A stretch of DNA of 14,059 bases from an uncultured Dehalococcoidia bacterium (GTDB lineage: Bacteria > Chloroflexota > Dehalococcoidia > Tepidiformales > Tepidiformaceae), in contig CALFYR010000666.1 in the NCBI GenBank assembly GCA_937954195.1, positions 1-14,059 of the forward strand, written 5' to 3'. Positions 1 to 6,875 of the stretch are shown piece after piece; the stretch's first letter is position 1, and each line of letters opens with the position of its first letter. Made by a program: the position numbers and the translations under genes. The notes under the pieces were generated by a model. It saw nothing but the letters and a program-made list of their open reading frames with translations, searched no databases and was not told the DNA's origin.

Positions 1-3000
1 CCGGCCATTTCGACGACCATGCCCTCCGGCAGGCGGTTGGGATTGTGGATACCACCGAGGTGGCGGCTGGTGATGAGTCCTTCGTTCAGGAGCGGGCGGA
101 CGAGGTGCATGGGATGGCGGCCGGGGCTAAGTCCAAGACGTTCGTAGTCCCAGGCGAGTTCGTGCCAGGGGGTGAGGCCGGGAAGTTCGGCCATGTCCTG
201 GTCGGTGGGGAGTTCGAGCGCAAGTTGCTGCACTTTCGACTTTCCACTTTGCACTTTCGCCTCAGTAAGGAGGCCGAGTTGCCAGAGGAGTTCGCGGCGG
301 GGCAGGCCGAATTCTTCGAGCGCGCCGGCGCGGATGAACATCTCCGCCTGCTCCTTCGTAAGGCGGGTGCGGACCATGAGGTCGCGGAGGGAGCGGTAGG
401 GGCCGTTGGCTTCACGTTCGGCGACGATGCGTTCGGGGAGGGTCTGGTAGCCGGAGGCGCGCGGATGCTGGCGGATATCCTGCCAGCCGCCGCCGATGCC
501 CTTTATCTGCTGGAGGCCGAGGCGGATATCGCCGTTTTCTGGCCAGGCGCCGGTCTTCGAGGCGTTGATGGAGGGGGCCAGCACCTGGATGCCGTGGCGC
601 TGCGCATCCTGGGTAAGCACTTCGACCGAGTAGAAGCCCATGGGCTGGGCGTTGAAGAGCGAGCAGTAGTAGGCGGCCGGGTAGTGGTACCGGAGCCAGG
701 TGGACTCGTAGGCGAGGAGGGCGAAGGCGACGGCGTGGCTTTTGGGGAAACCGAAGGCGGCGAAGGCGGCCATCTTGTCGAAGGCGACTTTGGCCGCCTC
801 TTCGCTGACGCCCTGGCGAGCGGCGCCGGCGTAGAACTCCTCGGCGAGCGCCTGCATGGCTTCGGACGAGCGCTTGCGGCTCATCGCGCGGCGAAGGCGG
901 TCGGCCTGACCGGGGGTGAACCCGGCGACCGCGCAGGCAACCTGCAGCACCTGGTCCTGGTAGAGCACATGGCCCAGCGTTTCGCCGAGGCAGCCTTCGA
1001 GGAGCGGCGCGAGTTCCGGGTGGCCGTAGTCGACCTCGATGGGTTCGCCGCGGGAGAGCCGCATGCGGTACTCCATGTACGGCCGGAACGCTCCCGCCAT
1101 GATCGGTCCCGGGCGGATGATGGCCACCTGCACGGCGAGGTCATCCAGGTTGGCGGGCTGGGTGCGGGGAAGCGTCTGGATCTGGGCGCGGCTCTCGATC
1201 TGGAAGACGCCCATGGTGTCGCCTTCGCGGATCGATTCGTAGATTTCCGGGCTATCGTGCGGGATGCGGCCGAGGTCCACGCGGATGCCATGGACCTCTT
1301 CGATGATGTTCAGACAGTCATCGACCGCGGAGAGCATGCCAAGCGCGAGGAAGTCGATTTTCACGAAGCGCGCATCATCGGCCGAGTCCTTATCCCACTG
1401 GCAGACGAAGCGGCCATCCATGCGCGCGGGTTCGACCGGGACGACGGAGGAGAGCATCTCGGAGGAGACGACGACACCGCCGACGTGCTGGCCGATGTGG
1501 CGCGGGAAGCCCGCGACCTGCCCGGCGAGTTCGACCATGTCGCGCCAGATGGGGGCATCGACGAGCTGGCGGAGTTCGGGGACGCGCTTCATTTCGTCGG
1601 CGATGTGGGTCGCGCTGGCGAAATGGTCGCCAAGCTTGTTTAGCTTCGCGAGCACCGGGATGGGAAGGCCGAGCGCCTTGCCGATATCGAGCACCGCGCT
1701 GCGGAAGCGGTAGGTGGGAAAGGCGGCCACGATGGCCGCGTGCTCATCGCCGTAGCGGTCGTAAATGCGCTGGAGGAGCTCATCGCGGATGTCGCGGGGG
1801 AAGTCCAGGTCGATATCGGGAAGGGAGTGGAGTTCTTCATTCAGGAACCGTTCCAGGTAGAGGTTGTTGCGCACGGGATCGATGTGCGAGAGGCCAATGA
1901 GGTAGCAGACGATGGAGCTGACCGATGAGCCACGGCCGCGGCCAACGGGGCGCTCATCAGGTTGAAGGCGGGGATCGCGGCCACGGATTTCGACGGCGAT
2001 TTCGTTCACGAGCTTGAGGATGTCCCAGTACACCAGGAAGAACCCGGCGAGCCGGTGTTTGGCGATGAGCGTGAGCTCGCGGTCCAGGCGGTCGCGTGCT
2101 TCGGCAAGGTATGGGTCGGTGGGCGGGTACTTGCGGCGGAAGGCGCGTTCGCAGATGCCGCGGAGATGGCTATCGAGGGTGGCGCCTTCGGGGACATCGA
2201 AGTCCGGGAGTTCGTAGGGCAGGTCGCGGGTGAGGTCGAACGTGCAGCGTTCGGCGATGGCGAGCGTGTTCGAGACCGCGCGCGGATAGCGCTCGAAGCG
2301 GCGGGCCATCTCCTCGGCGCTTTTGAGGAAGTACTCGGAGTTCGGACGGCGGACTTCGTGGGAGCTATCGAGCGTGAGCCGGTGGCGGACCGCGACGAGC
2401 ACGTCGTTCAGGCGGTGGCGGGTGCGCACGTGGTAGTGGGCGTTGTTGGTGGCCACGAGTTCGATGCCGGTGCGTTCGGCAAGGCGGGCGAGGGCGTGGA
2501 CCTTCTCCTTATCGCCGAAGACGTCGTGGTGCTGGGCTTCGATGTAGAAGCGGTCGCCGAAGACATCGCGGTAGGTTGACGCGAGTTGAGTTGCGAGTTG
2601 CGAGTTGCGAGTCGCGAGCCTCGCTAGCTCTGAGTTGTCGCAGCCGGAGAGGAGGATGAGCCCCTGGTTCAGTTCGAAAAGCCACTCGCGCTCGACCATC
2701 GGCGTGTCTTTGCTGTGGGTGCGGTAGGCGCGGCTCAGGAGGCGGCAGAGGTTGCGGTAGCCTTCGATATCCTGGGCGAGGACGGTGACGTGGCTCTTCG
2801 ATTCGCGAGGGCCGGCGAGCGTGAGTTCGCAGCCGGTGATGGGCTTCAAGCGGCGCTCGTGGGCAGCCTTCGCGAACTCCATAGCGCCGTAGAGATTGTC
2901 GTGGTCGGTGAGGGCAAGAGCGGGGTAGCCAAGGGCGATGGCGCGGTCGATAAGCTCATCGGTGGAGGTTGCGCCTTCGCGGAGGGACCAGCAGGAATGT

Positions 3001-3026
3001 GCATGGAGTTCGGCGTACCCGGCCAT
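1..3026 (-). CDS. dnaE2: Error-prone DNA polymerase III alpha subunit, DnaE2/ImuC type (3' end cut by window edge)
   Basis: About 1008 residues are read without a stop from ATG at 3026 to the left edge; the last part of the C-terminus is outside. The N-terminus is a PHP domain (H8-x-H10, then an ALTDHDNLYG motif near residues 39-48). The polymerase core has PDIDLD with Asp404, Asp406 and Asp408, and KIDFLAL with Asp558, matching the catalytic aspartates of C-family polymerases (E. coli D401, D403, D555). Later come FGFPKSHAVAFALL, the DnaE2-like QPMGFYSVEVLTQDAQRHG and a GLSPGRHPM segment. The last two favour DnaE2 over the replicative DnaE1. DnaE2 performs translesion synthesis in the cytoplasm, usually with ImuA' and ImuB, neither of which is in view. 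No Shine-Dalgarno precedes the ATG, and a LexA box and a -10 element lie directly upstream, so SOS-controlled leaderless expression is inferred. Two heptanucleotide repeat tracts sit in frame at residues about 137-148 and 924-933. Confidence 0.9.
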   Translation of the reverse strand, partial: MAGYAELHAHSCWSLREGATSTDELIDRAIALGYPALALTDHDNLYGAMEFAKAAHERRLKPITGCELTLAGPRESKSHVTVLAQDIEGYRNLCRLLSRAYRTHSKDTPMVEREWLFELNQGLILLSGCDNSELARLATRNSQLATQLASTYRDVFGDRFYIEAQHHDVFGDKEKVHALARLAERTGIELVATNNAHYHVRTRHRLNDVLVAVRHRLTLDSSHEVRRPNSEYFLKSAEEMARRFERYPRAVSNTLAIAERCTFDLTRDLPYELPDFDVPEGATLDSHLRGICERAFRRKYPPTDPYLAEARDRLDRELTLIAKHRLAGFFLVYWDILKLVNEIAVEIRGRDPRLQPDERPVGRGRGSSVSSIVCYLIGLSHIDPVRNNLYLERFLNEELHSLPDIDLDFPRDIRDELLQRIYDRYGDEHAAIVAAFPTYRFRSAVLDIGKALGLPIPVLAKLNKLGDHFASATHIADEMKRVPELRQLVDAPIWRDMVELAGQVAGFPRHIGQHVGGVVVSSEMLSSVVPVEPARMDGRFVCQWDKDSADDARFVKIDFLALGMLSAVDDCLNIIEEVHGIRVDLGRIPHDSPEIYESIREGDTMGVFQIESRAQIQTLPRTQPANLDDLAVQVAIIRPGPIMAGAFRPYMEYRMRLSRGEPIEVDYGHPELAPLLEGCLGETLGHVLYQDQVLQVACAVAGFTPGQADRLRRAMSRKRSSEAMQALAEEFYAGAARQGVSEEAAKVAFDKMAAFAAFGFPKSHAVAFALLAYESTWLRYHYPAAYYCSLFNAQPMGFYSVEVLTQDAQRHGIQVLAPSINASKTGAWPENGDIRLGLQQIKGIGGGWQDIRQHPRASGYQTLPERIVAEREANGPYRSLRDLMVRTRLTKEQAEMFIRAGALEEFGLPRRELLWQLGLLTEAKVQSGKSKVQQLALELPTDQDMAELPGLTPWHELAWDYERLGLSPGRHPMHLVRPLLNEGLITSRHLGGIHNPNRLPEGMVVEMA
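230..257. repeat. Tandem heptanucleotide repeat (consensus AAAGTSS on the minus strand) inside dnaE2
   Basis: Four contiguous 7-bp units occur on the plus strand: GCACTTT, CGACTTT, CCACTTT and GCACTTT. Read in the gene they give AAAGTGC, AAAGTGG, AAAGTCG and AAAGTGC, coding for residues about 924-933 (Lys/Val/Gln/Ser-rich). They lie in the variable linker before the GLSPGRHPM segment of the C-terminal region. AAA, AGT and CAA codons stand out against the local GC-rich codon use. The unit differs in sequence from the tract at 2583-2618 but has the same 7-bp period. Confidence 0.85.
2583..2618. repeat. Tandem heptanucleotide repeat GAGTTGC inside dnaE2
   Basis: On the plus strand, full 7-bp units begin at 2588, 2595 and 2602 (GAGTTGC) and at 2609 (GAGTCGC), with partial units on both sides. 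In the polymerase they encode residues about 137-148, a Leu/Ala/Thr/Gln/Asn-rich segment between LILLSGCDNSE and the FGDRFYIE strand of the PHP domain. The codons used (ACT, TCG, CAA, GCA) differ from the C-ending codons of the surrounding gene. Copy-number change by one unit would shift the reading frame. Confidence 0.85.
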
Positions 3027-3032
3027 CGGGAG

Positions 3033-3038
3033 AGTATA
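3033..3038 (-). promoter_or_regulatory. Candidate -10 element of dnaE2
   Basis: On the minus strand TATACT is followed by six bases (CTCCCG) and then the ATG. This places the transcription start at or next to the start codon. There is no Shine-Dalgarno and no convincing -35 at the usual spacing, where the LexA box lies instead. A leaderless transcript is the simplest reading. Confidence 0.55.
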
Positions 3039-3052
3039 GAACAAACGTTCTA
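3037..3052. promoter_or_regulatory. LexA (SOS) operator upstream of dnaE2
   Basis: The sequence TAGAAC-AAAC-GTTCTA is a palindrome with perfect 6-bp arms. Its core GAAC-N4-GTTC (3039-3050) matches the LexA box known from Firmicutes, Actinobacteria and Chloroflexota. It lies 12 bases upstream of the dnaE2 start and abuts the candidate -10 element, an ideal place for repression. I saw no second such box in the window. Confidence 0.85.
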
Positions 3053-3123
3053 AATCCGGGTAGCATGCGCGTTTCCGGCACGTTCCAATCGCATATCAAT
3101 TAACCAAATGAGGGGTTTCCCTG

Positions 3124-3152
3124 TTGTTATTGGGAGAGGCGAGGACTACAGT
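3124..3152 (+). promoter_or_regulatory. Candidate promoter of the secreted-protein gene at 3185
   Basis: TTGTTA at 3124-3129 and TACAGT at 3147-3152 are separated by 17 bases. This is a fair sigma-70 match, with an AT-rich patch (about 3091-3109) just upstream that could act as an UP element. It would start transcription near 3159, giving a leader of about 26 bases. The prediction is by eye only. Confidence 0.4.
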
Positions 3153-3166
3153 CCTTACTCAACCTT

Positions 3167-3180
3167 CACGCGGGAGCGTG
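3167..3180 (+). promoter_or_regulatory. Small hairpin presenting the ribosome-binding site in its loop
   Basis: CACGC (3167-3171) pairs with GCGTG (3176-3180) around a GGGA tetraloop of the GNRA type. The Shine-Dalgarno-like GGGAG (3172-3176) is the loop plus the first stem base, eight bases before the ATG at 3185. The stem is only 5 bp, so a chance occurrence cannot be excluded. Confidence 0.35.
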
Positions 3181-3184
3181 CGTT

Positions 3185-3994
3185 ATGTTAGGACGATTGG
3201 GCGTGTTCATCGCGCTGATGATTGCTGCGGGCGCGATTGGGCTGGGAAGCATCGGTTCCACATCGGCCGCGAAGAGCGTCACCCTGGACCCGTCATCGGG
3301 CATCGTGGGGACGCAGGTGGAGGCGACGCTGACCGGCGCCACCCCGGGTACCGAGATCTCGGTGGTGTTCAAGATTGGCGGCGATCCCATCCTGGACCAG
3401 GAAATCGTGGACGCGAACGGCAATGCGACGTTCAACTTCACGATCCCGTGGACGCCGGGCGGCACGTACACCCTCTTCTTCACCGACTTCCTGTGTAACT
3501 GCCAGATAGGCGTGCCGTTCACGGTGCTGGTGGCGCGGCAAACGCCGACCGCCACGGCAACGCCGACCACGCCACCCAGTGCCACGCCGACCTCGACGCC
3601 ACAGGTGCCGACGACCGTGCCGACGGAGCCGCCGACCGCAACCCCGACTCCGGGCGTCCCAGTGCTGGGTACGACCGATGACTTCGGCCTCGGCGGCCCG
3701 AATGTGGGCATCCTCGGCCTGGGAATGCTGGCCGTGATGACGGTCCTCGCGTGGTTCGCCGCCACTCGGCGGGACGGGCCTTCGCTGGCAGTAACCGCAC
3801 CCGTAGCCAGCGATGACGAACCCGACGGCTATTCGACTGAACTGGACATGGCAACGCTGGAAGGAATGCGGCGAACGCGCCCTTTTCCGGCAGCGGCCCC
3901 CACGCCCCGAAGCCGTGACGGCCGCGTTGGATGGGCGGTCGGGGCCGGCATTGCGGCTGTGACAGGCGCAATGCTCTTGTTCCGGCGCAAATAG
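3185..3994 (+). CDS. Secreted, membrane-anchored protein with an Ig-like domain and Thr/Pro stalk (function unknown)
   Basis: The protein has 269 residues. Residues 1-29 form a signal peptide (MLGRLGVFIALMIAAGAIGL, then a small-residue cleavage region). Residues about 30-117 look like a single beta-sandwich of the IPT/TIG or Ig-like kind (LDPSSGIVGTQVEATLTGA, ending in VPFTVLVA), with a Cys-x-Cys pair at 104 and 106. Residues 118-160 are a Thr/Pro-rich linker typical of surface proteins in Chloroflexota. Residues about 171-193 are a membrane helix followed by Arg-Arg. A polar stretch of about 50 residues follows, then a second hydrophobic segment (248-266) ending in RRK. Both termini of the anchor therefore carry positive charge, and the exact topology is unclear. 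The start at 3185 is supported by GGGAG and the signal peptide. The gene is transcribed away from dnaE2 and ends at a strong terminator. I recognise no specific family. Confidence 0.8.
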   Translation: MLGRLGVFIALMIAAGAIGLGSIGSTSAAKSVTLDPSSGIVGTQVEATLTGATPGTEISVVFKIGGDPILDQEIVDANGNATFNFTIPWTPGGTYTLFFTDFLCNCQIGVPFTVLVARQTPTATATPTTPPSATPTSTPQVPTTVPTEPPTATPTPGVPVLGTTDDFGLGGPNVGILGLGMLAVMTVLAWFAATRRDGPSLAVTAPVASDDEPDGYSTELDMATLEGMRRTRPFPAAAPTPRSRDGRVGWAVGAGIAAVTGAMLLFRRK

Positions 3995-4014
3995 CCCGAT
4001 TCCGGACGAACTTC

Positions 4015-4047
4015 AAACAGTCCTGCCCCACCCGGGCAGGACTGTTT
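4015..4047. terminator. Rho-independent terminator, probably bidirectional
   Basis: AAACAGTCCTGCCC (4015-4028) and GGGCAGGACTGTTT (4034-4047) form a perfect 14-bp stem around the loop CACCC. A T-run follows on the plus strand (TTTT ending at 4048), and TTTG lies at the matching place on the minus strand. It sits between two convergent genes, 20 bases after the stop of the secreted protein and two bases beyond the stop of the SDR gene. Confidence 0.9.
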
Positions 4048-4049
4048 TG

Positions 4050-4847
4050 CTATGAGACGCTGGCGCCGCCATCGACCGGGAGGGAAACCCCGGTGATGAA
4101 CTTGGCCTCATCGGAGTGGAGGAAGAGCGATGCGTAGGCGACATCCCAGGCTGAGCCCATCTGGCGGCCGAGCGGGACGCGCGCGTTCCGGCCGGCTATG
4201 ACCTCTTCGCGCGGGGTTCCGGCGGCCACGCGGGCTTCAATCGCCATGGGAGTATTCATGAGCCCGGGAAGGATGACGTTCGCGCGGATTCCGTAGCGAG
4301 CGTTGGCCATCGCGATGTTCTGCGTGAGGGCGATCACGCCAGCCTTCGTAGTCTTGTAGCCAACGTACGGGTACGCCTCCCACGCCGCCATCGAGGAAAT
4401 GTTCACGATCGAGCCGCTGCCCTGCTTCTGCATGGTCGGGAGCGCGTGCTTGCAGGCGAGCCACATGCCGCGGAGGTTCACCTGATAGAGGCGGTCGAAG
4501 GCGTCGGCTTCGAGTTCTGTGGCGGTGGCATCGCCGAGGGCCAGGCTCGCGCCGACGTTGTTGTGGAGGATGTCGATGCGGCCATGGCGGCCGACGGCGC
4601 CGGCGAGTGCCGCTTCGACATCCTCCTCGCGGGTGATGTCGGCGGAGACGGCGGCGGCGCCGCCGCCTTCGGCGCCGATCATGGCGACCGTTTCCTCAGC
4701 GGAGGCGAGGTCGCGGTCGACAACAAAAACCGTGGCTCCTTCGCGCGCGAGCAGGATGGCTGTCGCCCGGCCGTTTCCGATGGTTTCGCCCGGTGTTTGG
4801 CCGCCGCCGAAGATGACCGCAACTTTGCCGGCAACTCGTTCGCCCAT
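4050..4847 (-). CDS. Short-chain dehydrogenase/reductase (classical SDR), NAD(P)-dependent
   Basis: 265 residues, full length for a classical SDR. The Rossmann glycine-rich region is unusual: GGGQTPGETIGNGRA (14-28), longer than the common TGxxxGIG. Asp44 after the second beta strand (VVDRD) suggests preference for NAD over NADP. The NNAG motif is present as HNNVG (95-99). The catalytic set is complete: Asn124, Ser151 and Tyr164-xxx-Lys168. The C-terminus has the usual FITGVSLPVDGG. The substrate cannot be told; homologues oxidise or reduce alcohols and ketones of many kinds in the cytoplasm. Start: ATG at 4847 with a strong GGAGGG five bases upstream. It lies 36 bases downstream of the GGDEF-EAL gene on the same strand, so it is probably the last gene of an operon that ends at the terminator at 4015-4047. 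Confidence 0.93.
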   Translation of the reverse strand: MGERVAGKVAVIFGGGQTPGETIGNGRATAILLAREGATVFVVDRDLASAEETVAMIGAEGGGAAAVSADITREEDVEAALAGAVGRHGRIDILHNNVGASLALGDATATELEADAFDRLYQVNLRGMWLACKHALPTMQKQGSGSIVNISSMAAWEAYPYVGYKTTKAGVIALTQNIAMANARYGIRANVILPGLMNTPMAIEARVAAGTPREEVIAGRNARVPLGRQMGSAWDVAYASLFLHSDEAKFITGVSLPVDGGASVS

Positions 4848-4883
4848 GAAGTCCCTCCAGTGAGGTGGGATTCTACGCGGGCC

Positions 4884-6818
4884 TCAGGCTGCGAGTTTGG
4901 CGGGGGCATCCCCGTTCGATGGGCGTTCAGCGGGATGTCCCAGGAGGTACCCCTGGACGGCGTAGACCAGGCTGCCCTCGGCCTCGTCGCCGCCGTCGGC
5001 GACCCAGCGGACGAGTTCGAGTAGCTCGTCGGATTCGACCCCTTCGGCAACGACGAGGGCGCCAGCCTGGGACGCGAAGGCGACGATTGCCATGACCGCG
5101 GCGCGGCCCATGGTGGACTGGAGAGCGCTGGTGAGCACCGAGCGGTCGATCTTGACGAAGTCGACGGGGACGCGGCGAAGCATCTGGAGGCCCGCGTTGC
5201 CGGAGCCCGCATCGTCCAACGCGATTTTGAAGTCAGCGGCGCGGAGCTGGATCACGGCGTGCTCAATGACATCGACCGAAACGTTCGAGCGTTCGGTGAT
5301 TTCGAGGACGACGCGCGATGGTTCTATCCCGGCCGCGCGGAACTCAGCGACGAGGTCAGGCGCCGAGAAGCTCGAGTGGCTCAGCGAATACGGCGAGATG
5401 TTGACGAACAGGAGACTATCTGCGGGCAACTGGCCGGCCCGGTGAAGGATAGCCTTCCGGCAGATGGCGTCGAGTTCGGCGGAACGGCCGATGCGCTCGG
5501 CGATGTCGAAGGCGAGTTGTGGCCCCGGCAGGTCATATGGGGCAGGAATGCGAGCAAGGGCTTCGTGCGCGAAGAGGCGGCGTTCGGTGAGCCCCCAGAT
5601 GGGCTGGAAGGCCGCGTTCATTTCGCCGTGGGCCAGGAGATTGCGGAGCGCCTGGACCTTCGCGGCCGGGAAGACGGGCAGCGAATCGGCCGATGGCGTG
5701 AAGGCGACGGTCGTGTTGCGGCCCCGGAGCTTCGCGTCGTAAAGCGCGGAATCCGCTTGCTGACGAAGGACACTTTCATCGCCTTCGCTATCGGCGGCGG
5801 TTGCGACACCAATGCTGAGCGTCGGCGTTCCACCAAATTCCTTCTGCGCCGCCATGCGAATGCGCTCCATGGTTGCCACGGCGGCCGCGGATTCGGCGTG
5901 GGTGAGGATAAGGGCGAATTCGTCGCCGCCGATGCGGAACGCGTAGTCCTCGGCGCGCCGGGCGGACTCGAGGAGGACCGCCACCTGACGAAGGACCGCA
6001 TCGCCCCGCCCATGACCCCAGGTGTCGTTGATTTCTTTGAACTCGTCGACATCGATCATGGCGAGGGCGAGCGGTTCGTTGTAACGGGTCGCGCGTGCGA
6101 CCTGGCGCTTCAGTTCTTCGACGAATGCACGGTGGTTGCCGAGTCCGGTGAGGCTATCGGTGAGAGCGGCGGTGCGAAGCTGGTTCAGTTCGACCTGGTG
6201 CCGGGCTTCGCGGCGGCTGGCGATGCGCAGCGCGGAGAGGAGGCCCAGCACGAGCGCGAAGCCCGCGGAGCACACGACAACCATGACGCCGAGGCCCTGT
6301 TCCTGGCCATCGACGACGCTGACGAGGAACGTTTCGGCCTGCTCTTCGCGCTCGACGCGAAGGGGGGTCATGAGAGCTTCGATGTCGTCGATGATGTCGG
6401 GCGACGGGAGCTCTTCTTCGAAGGGTTCGCCGCGCTCAAGGGCAAGGAAGAAGCGCTTGACGGCTTCGAGGGCGGGGAGTTGGTCGCTGTAGATGCTGGC
6501 GACGGCTGCGCGGTCGCGGTCATCGCCGACCAGGGCGATGTGGTCGAGAGCGGCGACGGCGCCCGCGACGGCAGAATCGAAATCGGCGCGGGTTTCCGGC
6601 GTGAGGGACCGCAGGTGGGCTTCTGCGGCGAGCCGGACGAGGAGGATTTCCAGCCCGGCATCGTCATAGGCGCGGCTGACCGTGGTGGTTTGGCTTACCG
6701 CCTGGACTTCGTTGCGCGTGGAGACCATCGAGTGAAGGGCGTACCCCGCGATGGCGACAAACACCATCAGCAGTGAGAACGCGACGAAGGCCCCCGCGAC
6801 GCGGGCCGATATGTGCAC
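4884..6818 (-). CDS. Membrane GGDEF-EAL cyclic-di-GMP synthase/phosphodiesterase
   Basis: 644 residues. A membrane helix at 7-28, an extracytoplasmic helical sensor region at about 30-173 (rich in acidic residues, resembling four-helix-bundle sensors) and a second helix at 176-198 are followed by GGDEF (about 218-372) and EAL (about 385-628) domains. The GGDEF site is intact (IGGDEF at 296-301, metal Asp256, Asn264-Asp265), with an inhibitory I-site RAED at 288-291. The EAL domain keeps Glu419 (HEALAR), Asn473, Glu506, Asp535-Asp536, Lys557, Glu592 and Gln622. Both activities therefore look possible, making and breaking c-di-GMP at the membrane in response to an external cue. The start is GTG at 6818, with a GGGGG Shine-Dalgarno six bases upstream; an ATG slightly upstream is out of frame. 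It lies between a Tag-like gene (57-base gap) and an SDR gene (36-base gap). Confidence 0.95.
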   Translation of the reverse strand: MHISARVAGAFVAFSLLMVFVAIAGYALHSMVSTRNEVQAVSQTTTVSRAYDDAGLEILLVRLAAEAHLRSLTPETRADFDSAVAGAVAALDHIALVGDDRDRAAVASIYSDQLPALEAVKRFFLALERGEPFEEELPSPDIIDDIEALMTPLRVEREEQAETFLVSVVDGQEQGLGVMVVVCSAGFALVLGLLSALRIASRREARHQVELNQLRTAALTDSLTGLGNHRAFVEELKRQVARATRYNEPLALAMIDVDEFKEINDTWGHGRGDAVLRQVAVLLESARRAEDYAFRIGGDEFALILTHAESAAAVATMERIRMAAQKEFGGTPTLSIGVATAADSEGDESVLRQQADSALYDAKLRGRNTTVAFTPSADSLPVFPAAKVQALRNLLAHGEMNAAFQPIWGLTERRLFAHEALARIPAPYDLPGPQLAFDIAERIGRSAELDAICRKAILHRAGQLPADSLLFVNISPYSLSHSSFSAPDLVAEFRAAGIEPSRVVLEITERSNVSVDVIEHAVIQLRAADFKIALDDAGSGNAGLQMLRRVPVDFVKIDRSVLTSALQSTMGRAAVMAIVAFASQAGALVVAEGVESDELLELVRWVADGGDEAEGSLVYAVQGYLLGHPAERPSNGDAPAKLAA

Positions 6819-6875
6819 GTGAATCCCCCATGGGAGGGATCGGCCGAGGAACGCGTTGCCATAGTGGGAAGTGCC

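Noticed and set aside
45..1643. Long plus-strand open frame of 532 codons (and 1962-2579, 2715-3053)
   Set aside because: Antisense to the polymerase gene. The products are low-complexity Gly/Ala/Glu/Asp-rich, match no family, and arise from the C-ending codons of dnaE2 in GC-rich DNA.
1..3026. Replicative DnaE1 instead of DnaE2
   Set aside because: The QPMGFYS...QDAQRHG and GLSPGRHPM motifs and the LexA box fit DnaE2 better. The missing C-terminus leaves a small doubt.
3535..3665. Repeated ACGCCGACC-like motifs as a DNA repeat or CRISPR-like array
   Set aside because: They are the coding sequence of the Thr/Pro stalk. There is no constant repeat and spacer arrangement.
5259..6776. Plus-strand open frame of 505 codons
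   Set aside because: Antisense shadow of the GGDEF-EAL gene, whose motifs are all intact on the minus strand.
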